Origin: SKPH01 sp051748565
Lineage (GTDB): Bacteria; Bacillota; Dethiobacteria; DTU022
DNA length: 30,140 nucleotides
Direction: 5' to 3'
Assembly: GCA_051748565.1 (NCBI GenBank)
Contig: JBNJHN010000021.1
Span: 1 to 30,140 of the forward strand
The position numbers were made by a program, and so were the translations under genes. This document shows positions 16,847 to 24,688 of this stretch, in pieces (the first letter of the stretch is position 1; every line of letters begins with the position of its first letter). The notes under the pieces were generated by a model. That model did no database searches and had not been told where the DNA came from. It saw only the letters and a program-made list of their open reading frames with translations.

Positions 16847-17336
16847 GGCCCTTCTTTTCTTAAGTGAAGAACCCGTAAGAGTAGATAAGATTGAGACAGT
16901 TCTTTCCACTTCTCCCGAAGAGGTAATTGATTTAATCCGGGAGTTGCAAAGAGATTTTGCCCGGGATTCGCGTGGACTGCAGATCTTTGAAGTTGCCGGC
17001 GGTTTCCAAATGGGTACATTACCTGAATTGGCACCATACCTGGAAAAAGCTTTTAGTGAAGATATTTCAAGCAACCTGTCTACCGCCGCCCTGGAAGCGC
17101 TGGCGATTATTGCCTATAAACAGCCTGTAACCAGGGTTGAAATTGAATCGATCCGTGGTGTCAGAAGCGAGCATGTTCTCGAAAACCTTTTAAAGCGCAA
17201 ACTAATTCGGGTTAGCGGCCGTAAAGAAGGGCCTGGAAGGCCCCTGCTTTACAACACTACACCTGATTTTCTCAAGTATTTCGGTCTGATGGATCTGGAA
17301 GATCTTCCCCCGCTGGAATTGGAAAAACCGGAGTAG
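16815..17336 (+). CDS. scpB: segregation and condensation protein B
   Basis: The winged-helix kleisin-interacting partner of ScpA and SMC. The start was set at GTG 16815 (173 residues) because AGGAGG at 16803-16808 sits six bases before it, while the upstream in-frame ATG at 16800 has no ribosome binding site. The conserved core is clear: KKTIEALLFLSEEPV, then LSTAALEALAIIAYKQPVTRVEIESIRGV and LLKRKLIRVSGRKEGPGRPLLY. The start lies inside scpA, implying coupled synthesis. In spore-formers dacB and spmAB usually lie between scpB and rluB; here rluB follows after 32 bases. Confidence 0.94.
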   Translation: MEKEKQKKTIEALLFLSEEPVRVDKIETVLSTSPEEVIDLIRELQRDFARDSRGLQIFEVAGGFQMGTLPELAPYLEKAFSEDISSNLSTAALEALAIIAYKQPVTRVEIESIRGVRSEHVLENLLKRKLIRVSGRKEGPGRPLLYNTTPDFLKYFGLMDLEDLPPLELEKPE

Positions 17337-17368
17337 GCAAAGGATAATTTCTAATCGAGGTTTTCAAT

Positions 17369-18085
17369 ATGCGTCTGGCAAAATATCTGGCCAGGGCCGG
17401 TGTTGCTTCCCGCCGTGCGTCAGAAGCTTTGATCAGCGAAGGCAGAGTAGAGGTTAATGGAGCGGTAGCAAACAAGCCCCAGGTAATGGTCGGTGAAGGT
17501 GACAGGGTTTTGGTAGACGGCATTCCGGTTGCCGGTTTCGAGGAAAAATTTTACCTCATTCTCAATAAACCCTCCGGTTACATATCGACTGTTCATGATA
17601 CTCATAACCGCCCCACGGTAATCGGCCTGGCTGGCGATATTAAAGCTCGCCTTTATCCCGTGGGAAGATTGGATGCCGACACAAGCGGAGTGCTGCTGCT
17701 GACCAATGACGGGAAGCTGGCCTATCGCTTGATGCATCCGCGATATGAGGTTAAAAAAGTTTATCAAGCAAGGGTGCAGGGTATGGTGAGCGATGAAACA
17801 ATAAAGCAAATGAGCAGCGGATTGATTATCGACGGTGAAAAAACAGCGCCGGCGGTAGTCAAAAAAATTAAAGCTGCCGCCGATAAGGATACTTTGTTGG
17901 AAATTACCCTTACTGAAGGTAAAAAAAGGCAGGTTAAGATGATGTGTGCAGCAGTCGGCCATCGGGTTAAAGAATTAAAAAGGGTTAAATTTGCCGGGTT
18001 GAGTGCCGATAATATTCCGCCGGGATCACACCGCCATCTCAGCGAAAAGGAGATCGATCGTCTTTACCGGTTGGTGGGCCTTTAA
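17369..18085 (+). CDS. rluB: rRNA pseudouridine synthase, RluB/RsuA family
   Basis: Isomerises uridine to pseudouridine in rRNA, probably 23S helix 89 by comparison with Bacillus RluB. It has 238 residues. The N-terminal S4 domain covers 1-60 (MRLAKYLARAGVASRRASEALI). The catalytic Asp is in VGRLDADTSGVLLLTNDG, and the later KKVYQARV and EGKKRQVKMMC segments are family motifs. The ATG has CGAGG upstream. A gap of 87 bases follows before aroH. Confidence 0.93.
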   Translation: MRLAKYLARAGVASRRASEALISEGRVEVNGAVANKPQVMVGEGDRVLVDGIPVAGFEEKFYLILNKPSGYISTVHDTHNRPTVIGLAGDIKARLYPVGRLDADTSGVLLLTNDGKLAYRLMHPRYEVKKVYQARVQGMVSDETIKQMSSGLIIDGEKTAPAVVKKIKAAADKDTLLEITLTEGKKRQVKMMCAAVGHRVKELKRVKFAGLSADNIPPGSHRHLSEKEIDRLYRLVGL

Positions 18086-18172
18086 AGGAACTGCCGCTTG
18101 CAAATTACCGGTAATAATGAGAAAATAAGAATGCTTTTCCAGCGTTATCTATCGGCAGGAGTACTTTAATTA

Positions 18173-18538
18173 ATGAAAAAAACCATGGCAGTGCGTGGCA
18201 TAAGAGGAGCAACTACGGCTCCCGGCAATAATCCGGATGACATCTACCAGGCCACCAGTGAATTATTGACAGAAATGATCAGTGCAAATTCAATTCTGAC
18301 AGAAGATATAGCCTCGGTTTTCTTTTCGGCCACGTCGGATCTAAACAGTGCGTTTCCAGCCAGGGCTGCCCGGGATATGGGCTGGTCCAGGGTTCCTCTT
18401 TTTTGCCATACCGAGATCGACGTCCCCGGTGCACTAAAGCAATGTATAAGAATCCTGATGCTTGTAAATACTAACCTTGCGCAAGACCATATCCGGCATA
18501 TCTATCTTAAGGAAACTGTAAATTTAAGAGAACGCTAA
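18173..18538 (+). CDS. aroH: chorismate mutase, AroH type
   Basis: Converts chorismate to prephenate for phenylalanine and tyrosine synthesis. It has 121 residues, typical of the trimeric monofunctional AroH fold (Bacillus AroH is 127). Recognisable motifs are AVRGIRGATTAP near the N-terminus, SATSDLNSAFPARAARDMGWSRVPLFC in the middle and DVPGALKQCIRILM; the active-site arginines and Cys of AroH fall in these. AGGAG lies upstream. Aromatic amino acid neighbours such as aroA or tyrA are not here; cmk follows. Confidence 0.93.
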   Translation: MKKTMAVRGIRGATTAPGNNPDDIYQATSELLTEMISANSILTEDIASVFFSATSDLNSAFPARAARDMGWSRVPLFCHTEIDVPGALKQCIRILMLVNTNLAQDHIRHIYLKETVNLRER

Positions 18539-18543
18539 AGCTT

Positions 18544-18572
18544 TAGTTCAAGATCTTCCTGTATATTATAAT
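18544..18572 (+). promoter_or_regulatory. possible promoter for cmk
   Basis: A perfect TATAAT at 18567-18572 lies in the 57-base gap between aroH and cmk, with A/T-rich sequence upstream but only a poor match at the -35 position. It could start the cmk-plsC-ispH-rpsA transcript. Confidence 0.35.
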
Positions 18573-18595
18573 GGGAAAGTAAATAATGGTGTAGA

Positions 18596-19273
18596 ATGTC
18601 AAAAAATAAAAAATACCCCAAAATTGCAATCGACGGACCTGCCGGAGCCGGAAAAAGTACCGTAGCAAGGGAAGTGTCAACCCGCCTGAATATTAAATAC
18701 CTTGATACCGGGGCAATGTACAGGGCTATTACCCTGAAAGTTGTCCGCAACAATATTGATCTCGATAATCTGGAATTACTAGCTGAAGTCCTGGAACAGA
18801 CCTCAATCGAAATCGGTGAAGATAAAAAGGTATTTCTTGACGGAGAAGATGTGACCGAAGAGATTCGTCAGCCTCATGTTAACGATATGGTCTCACCGGT
18901 TTCTTGTATTTCCATAGTGAGACGTCTTTTGGTGGCTATGCAGCAGGCAATTGCTGCCCAAGCAAATGGAATTATCATGGAAGGGAGAGATATTGCATCG
19001 AGAGTTATGCCCGATGCCGATTATAAAATATACCTGGATGCTGCTTTGCAGGAAAGAACCCGAAGGCGAAGCAAGGAGCAGCTGGAAAAGGGAATAGAGC
19101 TGTCAGAAAAAGAGGTTGCTTCCGAAATTTTTAATCGTGATAATATTGATTCACAAAGAGATGATTCTCCACTGACTATAGTAAATGATGCAATAATTAT
19201 TGATACAACCGGAATGACTTTTGAAATGGTTGTTGATAAGATCATTGAAATTGTAAATGAAGAAATGCCCTAA
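18596..19273 (+). CDS. cmk: cytidylate kinase
   Basis: Phosphorylates CMP and dCMP to the diphosphates. It has 225 residues. The P-loop is GPAGAGKS (14-21), followed by KYLDTGAMYRAIT for nucleotide binding, MEGRDIASRVMPDADYKIYLDA, and the lid segment DNIDSQRDDSPL. The ATG lacks a strong ribosome binding site, but no better start is available because the conserved IAIDGPAGAGKST begins within ten residues. The order cmk-plsC-ispH-rpsA is common in Clostridia. Confidence 0.96.
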   Translation: MSKNKKYPKIAIDGPAGAGKSTVAREVSTRLNIKYLDTGAMYRAITLKVVRNNIDLDNLELLAEVLEQTSIEIGEDKKVFLDGEDVTEEIRQPHVNDMVSPVSCISIVRRLLVAMQQAIAAQANGIIMEGRDIASRVMPDADYKIYLDAALQERTRRRSKEQLEKGIELSEKEVASEIFNRDNIDSQRDDSPLTIVNDAIIIDTTGMTFEMVVDKIIEIVNEEMP

Positions 19274-19284
19274 ACAGAGGTCAG

Positions 19285-19899
19285 GTGAGCAGGTTGATTT
19301 ATTATTTTGGTCGTTTCGTTTTTTATATCTACCTGAATATTTTTTATCGCCTGAGAATACACGGTGTTGAGAACATTCCCAGGCGCAAACCATTTATAAT
19401 CTGCTCTAACCATATAAAATGGATAGATCCTGCTACCGTTGGTGTTGCGATTCCGGCTCATTATCGCATCCGCTTTATGGCAAAAAAAGAACTTTTCAAC
19501 ATTTTAATTTTTTCATTTATTGTTCGTATGGCCGGCGCTTTTCCGGTTAACCGTGAGCAAGCAGATTACGGTGCAATAAAAAAAGCTTTTCAACTGCTGA
19601 AAGAAGGACATGTGCTCGGTCTTTTCCCGGAAGGTTCACGGAGTAAAGACGGTAAATTGCAAAAAGCTCAGAATGGAGCCGCACTGATTGCTGTTCGCAG
19701 TGGAATCCCTGTAGTGCCGGTTGCTATCGTCGGCCCATACCGTTTTTTAAAACCGCTGCATGTCTATATCGGGCCGCCCTTTGTATTGCCTCCACTGGTT
19801 TATGACAGTAAAGAGGACAAAAAAGCTCAGCTCGATGAAATGAGTTATGAAATAATGGGAAAGATAAGCGACTTGGTGCCTGATAAAAGGGCAATTTAA
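19285..19899 (+). CDS. plsC: 1-acyl-sn-glycerol-3-phosphate acyltransferase
   Basis: Adds the second acyl chain in phosphatidic acid synthesis; a peripheral or membrane-anchored enzyme of 204 residues. The N-terminal hydrophobic stretch (5-22) can associate with the membrane. The catalytic motif is NHIKWID (42-48) and the acceptor motif FPEGSRS (114-120), followed by GIPVVPVAIVG. The GTG start follows AGAGG closely; an in-frame TTG at 19294 with upstream AGGTGAG is an alternative that shortens the protein by three residues. It supplies the second acylation step; the first step (PlsY) is also in this window. Confidence 0.94.
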   Translation: MSRLIYYFGRFVFYIYLNIFYRLRIHGVENIPRRKPFIICSNHIKWIDPATVGVAIPAHYRIRFMAKKELFNILIFSFIVRMAGAFPVNREQADYGAIKKAFQLLKEGHVLGLFPEGSRSKDGKLQKAQNGAALIAVRSGIPVVPVAIVGPYRFLKPLHVYIGPPFVLPPLVYDSKEDKKAQLDEMSYEIMGKISDLVPDKRAI

Positions 19900-19965
19900 G
19901 ATTATACAGATGAATGCTTTTTTCACTATCTGTGTCAATATCAAAGATCGTTTTGGAGTGATATT

Positions 19966-22242
19966 TTGCCGGTTATAGTAGCTGAAAAGGCTGGTTTTTG
20001 TTCAGGTGTCAGTTTTGCATTTGACCGCATTATGAAAGAGGCAAAACTGCATGGAAGAGGCTTCACCTTTGGACCGATTGTTCATAACGAAGAGGTTGTT
20101 AATTATTTAAAAAAGTATTCAATTAGCGTAGTAAAAAAACCGGAAGAAGCGGATGGAGCTTTTTTAGCTGTCCGTTCGCACGGGGTGAGCCCGCAAACAT
20201 TAAAAGAGATAGAGTCGCTTAATAGGACTAAAATTATAGATTTAACCTGCCCAAGAGTCAGACGGGTGCAGGAAATTGCTGCAGAGTTGCATAAAAAAGG
20301 AATACAGGTAGTTATCTTTGGGAATGAGGAACATCCGGAAGTAAAAGGCCTGATTGGTTGGACCGGTGGTAAAGCGGTAGTGGTTTCGTCACTTGAAGAA
20401 TTCAAACTGATCGAAATTGAATCGCCTTCAGCGCTCATAGCCCAGACTACAAGTAATCCTGAACAATTTAAACAAATAAAAAAGTTGTTTATGGAAAAAA
20501 CCCCCGGGGATCAGGTTTACGACACACTTTGTCCTGAAACCGGGCTAAGGCAGGAAGAAGCAATAAATTTGGCACAAAGGGTTGAGGCGCTTGTGGTGGT
20601 TGGCAGTGAAACAAGTGCTAATACAAAAACCCTTTTTGAACGTTGCCTGCAGATGAAACCATCACTGCGGGTGTCGAATGCCGGGGAGTTGGATCAATCA
20701 TTTTTGAGACGTTACAAAACTATTGGCGTTACCGCCGGTGCTTCAACCCCCCCCTGGACGATAAAGGAGGTAGTGGAGATTATGGAAAACGAGAATCGGA
20801 ATTTAGAAAGTGAAGTACAGAAAGAAGAGCCAAAGGAAGTAAATAGTAAAGAGCTGATTGACTCAGAAACGGAAATAGAAAATGGAGTGGCGGGAGAATC
20901 CGAAAAAAATGCATTGGTCGAAGCAGAAGATGAAGTAAAAAATGAAGCGAAGGAAGAAGCTGAAAACGAAATGCCGGATCAAGTAAAGAACGAAGAACAG
21001 GAAAAAGATCAAGTTGATTTAGCGAAAGAAGAAGCTTTTGATTTCGAAGGGGAAGTGAAGATGCCCCAGGTGGGAGAACAGGTTAAAGGTAAAATCGCCC
21101 GCGTTGCTGTGGATGAAGCCTATATTGATGTCGGTTCCAAAACAGATGCTATTCTTCCTGTCGCTGAAGTCCACCTTGATGAGGAACAGACATTAGCAGA
21201 TAAATTTAACCCGGAAGATGATGTTGAGGTAACAGTGATTGAAACGGATGAGCAGGAAGGTATAGTAATTGTCTCGCACAAAAGATTAGCCAGAGATAAG
21301 AGGCTAAATGAACTCGAAGATGCTCTGGAAAATCAGGAGATTCTTGAAGGAAAAGTGAAGCAGATTGTCTCTGCCGGCATAGTTGTCGATTTAGGATCCG
21401 GAATTGAAGGATTTATGCCCGGTTCACTGGTTGATACCAGGTATATACAGGACTTCAATGAGTTCAAAGATAAGGAAATCCAGTTTAAAGTTCTTGAATA
21501 CGATCGCGAGAAAGGAAAACTGATCTTAAATCGCAGGAAGTTAATGGAAGAAGAAAAAAGCAAGAAAAGAGAAGAAACACTTAATTCGCTTGAAGTTGGC
21601 TCAACTGTAACCGGTACTGTAAAACGACTTACTGATTTTGGCGCGTTTGTCGATGTCGGGGGAATTGACGGGTTAGTACATATTTCCGAACTATCCTGGG
21701 AAAGAATCAGCCATCCAAAGGAAGTGCTTAAGGTTGGCGATGAAATTAAGGTTAAAGTGTTGGAAGTTCTGCCGGATAAAGAAAGGATCAGCCTCAGTGT
21801 AAGAAAAACGCTGCCTGATCCCTGGACCAGGGCAGTCGAAGATATTGAAAGCGGTCAGTTTATTTCCGGCAGGGTAACCCGCCTTGTCAATTTTGGCGCT
21901 TTTATCGAAATTAAACCGGGCGTGGAAGGCTTGGCTCATATTTCCCAGCTGGCAGAATACCATGTCAAACATCCTTCTGAAATTTTAAAAGAAGGCGAAG
22001 AAGTCGAGGTAAAGATCCTTGAAGTTAAACCAAAGGCAAAAAGGATTAGTTTAAGTCTCAAGGATGCCAGTGGAGTTAAGGTTGTTTCCGGCAGTGCTGA
22101 AGATGACGGTGCCGAAAATGGTAATGTTACCCTTGGTGACGTCTTCGGCGATTTGTTTGATCAAGAAGATTATTCACCGGAAGATAACGACCCTGAAGAA
22201 ATGGCGGATGCAGACTCTGAACAAGAAGGTGACCAGGGTTAA
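19966..22242 (+). CDS. ispH: IspH (HMBPP reductase) fused to ribosomal protein S1
   Basis: A 758-residue two-part protein. Residues 1-273 are IspH, which makes IPP and DMAPP from HMBPP in the last step of the methylerythritol phosphate pathway. Its [4Fe-4S] ligands are C12, C95 (LTCPRV) and C189 (TLCPET), the catalytic Glu is in EEHPEV (121-126), and SETSANT and GASTPPWTIKEVV are present. Residues about 274-365 are a Glu/Lys-rich linker. Then come four S1 RNA-binding repeats (about 366-430, 459-530, 543-615, 632-705), the last two the best conserved (LTDFGAFVDVGGIDGLVHISEL and LVNFGAFIEIKPGVEGLAHISQL shapes). Known: this fusion is common in Clostridia. The TTG start has GGAGTGAT upstream. A second ribosome binding site at the domain junction could give free S1 (separate entry). 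fni follows without a gap. Confidence 0.95.
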   Translation: MPVIVAEKAGFCSGVSFAFDRIMKEAKLHGRGFTFGPIVHNEEVVNYLKKYSISVVKKPEEADGAFLAVRSHGVSPQTLKEIESLNRTKIIDLTCPRVRRVQEIAAELHKKGIQVVIFGNEEHPEVKGLIGWTGGKAVVVSSLEEFKLIEIESPSALIAQTTSNPEQFKQIKKLFMEKTPGDQVYDTLCPETGLRQEEAINLAQRVEALVVVGSETSANTKTLFERCLQMKPSLRVSNAGELDQSFLRRYKTIGVTAGASTPPWTIKEVVEIMENENRNLESEVQKEEPKEVNSKELIDSETEIENGVAGESEKNALVEAEDEVKNEAKEEAENEMPDQVKNEEQEKDQVDLAKEEAFDFEGEVKMPQVGEQVKGKIARVAVDEAYIDVGSKTDAILPVAEVHLDEEQTLADKFNPEDDVEVTVIETDEQEGIVIVSHKRLARDKRLNELEDALENQEILEGKVKQIVSAGIVVDLGSGIEGFMPGSLVDTRYIQDFNEFKDKEIQFKVLEYDREKGKLILNRRKLMEEEKSKKREETLNSLEVGSTVTGTVKRLTDFGAFVDVGGIDGLVHISELSWERISHPKEVLKVGDEIKVKVLEVLPDKERISLSVRKTLPDPWTRAVEDIESGQFISGRVTRLVNFGAFIEIKPGVEGLAHISQLAEYHVKHPSEILKEGEEVEVKILEVKPKAKRISLSLKDASGVKVVSGSAEDDGAENGNVTLGDVFGDLFDQEDYSPEDNDPEEMADADSEQEGDQG
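20763..20784 (+). promoter_or_regulatory. internal Shine-Dalgarno and ATG at the IspH/S1 junction
   Basis: AAAGGAGGT (20763-20771) is a near-perfect Shine-Dalgarno sequence 11 bases before an in-frame ATG at 20782 (Met 273), with an extra GGAG closer in. Translation from here would give a 486-residue S1 protein without IspH. The motif also encodes the conserved IKEVV end of IspH, so codon constraint is the alternative explanation. Confidence 0.4.
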
Positions 22243-23295
22243 ATGCCCAGGTTAGACCGAAAAAACGACCATATATACCTGAGCATGCGTACAGCGCCGG
22301 GCCGGGCAGATTTTTCTGATCTGCATTTCATTCACAACTGTCTTCCTGATTGTAATTTTAATGATATCAATTTGAGTTCAACCTACCTGGGGCGAACACA
22401 TCGTTCGCCTCTTTTTATAAATGCTATTACCGGTGGGACTAAGCTGGCCCTCAGAGTAAACGCAGCTCTGGCTTCTGTGGCAAGGGAATGCGGCCTGCCT
22501 ATGGCCGTAGGTTCTCAAATGGCTGCCCTCGAAGGTAAAAGTGCGGAAAAGAGTTACAGAGTGGTTCGTTGTATTAATCCGGAAGGAGTTATCTGGGCGA
22601 ATGTTGGTTCATATGCCGATCAAGGGTTGGTTCAACGAGCAATAACGATGATCAGAGCTGACGCAGTGCAAATCCACCTCAACGTACCTCAGGAACTGTT
22701 CATGATAGAAGGTGACGGCAGGTTCGGCGGGATGGTTAAGAGGATTACAGAGATAACTGCCGGAGTTAAAATTCCGGTTATTATTAAAGAAGTTGGTTTT
22801 GGCATAGCCGGTGAACAGGCCAGGGAGTTAGTTAGAGCCGGTGCTGCGGCAATTGACGTGGGAGGCAGAGGGGGAACAGACTTTCTGGAAATAGAAAGCA
22901 TGCGTTCAGGAGAACAAATTCCTGTCGGCATTAAAAACTGGGGCATACCGACAGCAATAAGCCTGCTTGAAGTAATTGATGCCGCCGGGAATGAAGTTGA
23001 TGTGTTTGCATCCGGCGGATTACATGCAGCTTCTGATATTGCGAAAGCACTGTCTCTCGGTGCTAAAGCGGTCGGTATGGCCGGGTACCCCTTGTATCTG
23101 CTGCTCAGAAAGGGAAGAAAAACCCTTATTAATAAAATCAATACCATAGAAAAAGAATTGCGCCTGATAATGATGATGGTCGGAGCCTCCTCAATTAAAG
23201 AGCTGCAAAAGACCCCTCTGATTATTACCGGTTTTGCTGCAGAGTGGATGCTGCGGCGGGGCCTGGATCCTTCTGCATATGCAAATCGACAATAG
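22243..23295 (+). CDS. fni: type 2 isopentenyl-diphosphate isomerase
   Basis: An FMN- and NADPH-dependent enzyme interconverting IPP and DMAPP. It has 350 residues forming a TIM barrel. Typical segments are RKNDHIYL (6-13, substrate-binding Arg, Lys and His), FINAITGGT, AVGSQMAAL, HLNVPQELFMIEGDG, IIKEVGFGI, and the phosphate-binding GGRGGTDF and FASGGLHAASDIAKALSLGAKAVGMA. ATG directly follows the ispH-rpsA stop, with AAGGTGA overlapping the end of that gene, so isomerase and IspH are coupled. With dxs this is the third isoprenoid gene in the window. Confidence 0.95.
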   Translation: MPRLDRKNDHIYLSMRTAPGRADFSDLHFIHNCLPDCNFNDINLSSTYLGRTHRSPLFINAITGGTKLALRVNAALASVARECGLPMAVGSQMAALEGKSAEKSYRVVRCINPEGVIWANVGSYADQGLVQRAITMIRADAVQIHLNVPQELFMIEGDGRFGGMVKRITEITAGVKIPVIIKEVGFGIAGEQARELVRAGAAAIDVGGRGGTDFLEIESMRSGEQIPVGIKNWGIPTAISLLEVIDAAGNEVDVFASGGLHAASDIAKALSLGAKAVGMAGYPLYLLLRKGRKTLINKINTIEKELRLIMMMVGASSIKELQKTPLIITGFAAEWMLRRGLDPSAYANRQ

Positions 23296-23326
23296 ATCTG
23301 AGCTCAAAAACCGGAAGGATATAATT

Positions 23327-24688
23327 ATGAATATACCGACAGGCCATTTAATTGAGAAGATATCACCCGGCTCTCCGGCAGCGGCTGCCGGAATTAAAAC
23401 CGGGTGGAAGCTTTACCGGATCGACAATCAGCAGATTGGCGATATTATAGATTATAAAATTATGGAGTCCGGAGATAGCCTTAGACTCCTTCTGCAGGAT
23501 AAGCAGGGTATTTTCCACAGATTAAAAATTGGGAAACCTGCAGGCTCAAACCTGGGATTGCATTTTTCGCCTCCGACTATATCGGCACTGCAAAATTGCT
23601 GCAATAGATGTATTTTTTGTTTTGTTGACCAGAACCCCGGAGGAATGCGTCAGGCTCTCTACATAAAAGACGATGACTACCGCTTATCTTTTTTATACGG
23701 CAACTTTATTACTTTGAATCGTATAACAGAATCTGAGCTCGAGCGTATAATCAGTTTACAGTTAAGCCCGCTATATGTTTCTGTTCATACCACGAATCCT
23801 GCCCTGCGACAGATAATGTTCGGTACAAAAAAAGCAAAGAAGGGTCTGCTAAACTTAAAGAAGCTTGTCAATGCCGGTATTCGGATTCATGCCCAGGTAG
23901 TTTTATGTCCCGGTTTTAATACAGGAACTGAAATGGAGCAAACTATCAAAGATCTTGGACAAATGGGACCAAACCTTTCCAGTGTTGCCCTTGTTCCTGT
24001 TGGTTTGACAGGTCACCGATCGGGGCTGGAAAGGCTAAAGCAATTTGAGCCTGAAGAAGCAGAAGAGCTGGTAGGAAAGATTAAAGCAATCCAGCTAACT
24101 TTTCTCAGGGAAAAGGAAACTCGATTTGTATTCCTGGCTGACGAATTCTATAACCTTGCCGGACTTGCAGTTCCTGAAGATAATGAGTATGAAGGATATC
24201 CTCAGCTTGAAAATGGTGTCGGTCTGACCAGGCTTTTTTTAGATGAACTGGCAATGATTAAAAAACAGCTGCCTGACGGTTTGAAAACAGCTCTTAAGAT
24301 TACCATTGCCACAGGCCGTGCCGCAGAGTCAATTTTGAAACAGCTTGCCATGATTTTTGCAGAAATAGATAACCTTACTTTAAATCTGAAAACCATAGAC
24401 AACAAATTTTTTGGTGAGCAGGTAACAGTATCCGGATTGTTGACCGGAGGGGACCTTTTAGCTGCCCTTGAAGGAGATGACCTGGGGGACGCGGTATTTA
24501 TATCGCAGGCGCTGCTTAAAGATCAGAGCAGAAGTTTCCTTGATGACCTGGATCTAAATGAAATTGAAAAAGTACTGGCCGTACCTGTTCATGCTATAAG
24601 CGGACCCCTGGAACTGCTTTCAATGATCCGGGAGATTGGCGACTCGCATCGGTCTTTGCCAGAAGGGACACAGATCATTGACGAATAA
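23327..24688 (+). CDS. PDZ/DUF512 radical-SAM-like protein
   Basis: A 453-residue protein of unknown function, conserved upstream of der in Clostridia. The ATG at 23327 was chosen because GGAAGGAT precedes it; an earlier in-frame ATG at 23234 lies deep inside fni and has no ribosome binding site. Residues 1-70 form a PDZ-like domain (ISPGSPAAAAGIKTGWKL). Then comes a CX3CX2C cluster, C91-C95-C98 (CCNRCIFCFVDQ), like the iron-sulfur site of radical SAM enzymes, and a C-terminal DUF512 region with TGGDLLAALEGDDLGDAVFISQALLK near the end. The reaction is not known. Its 3' end overlaps der by 11 bases, suggesting coupling. Confidence 0.88.
   Translation: MNIPTGHLIEKISPGSPAAAAGIKTGWKLYRIDNQQIGDIIDYKIMESGDSLRLLLQDKQGIFHRLKIGKPAGSNLGLHFSPPTISALQNCCNRCIFCFVDQNPGGMRQALYIKDDDYRLSFLYGNFITLNRITESELERIISLQLSPLYVSVHTTNPALRQIMFGTKKAKKGLLNLKKLVNAGIRIHAQVVLCPGFNTGTEMEQTIKDLGQMGPNLSSVALVPVGLTGHRSGLERLKQFEPEEAEELVGKIKAIQLTFLREKETRFVFLADEFYNLAGLAVPEDNEYEGYPQLENGVGLTRLFLDELAMIKKQLPDGLKTALKITIATGRAAESILKQLAMIFAEIDNLTLNLKTIDNKFFGEQVTVSGLLTGGDLLAALEGDDLGDAVFISQALLKDQSRSFLDDLDLNEIEKVLAVPVHAISGPLELLSMIREIGDSHRSLPEGTQIIDE

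Noticed and set aside
17420..17962. Minus-strand open frame (180 codons) inside rluB
   Set aside because: Shadow of a conserved pseudouridine synthase; composition and lack of start signals do not support coding.
19906..19933. Inverted repeat ACAGAT/ATCTGT upstream of ispH-rpsA as an autoregulatory element
   Set aside because: Six pairs around a 16-base loop are expected by chance in AT-rich sequence, and there is no supporting motif.
24636..24677. Earlier TTG start for der adding 14 residues
   Set aside because: The extra residues are not conserved in Der proteins, and TTG 24678 has the better-placed ribosome binding site and gives the usual length.
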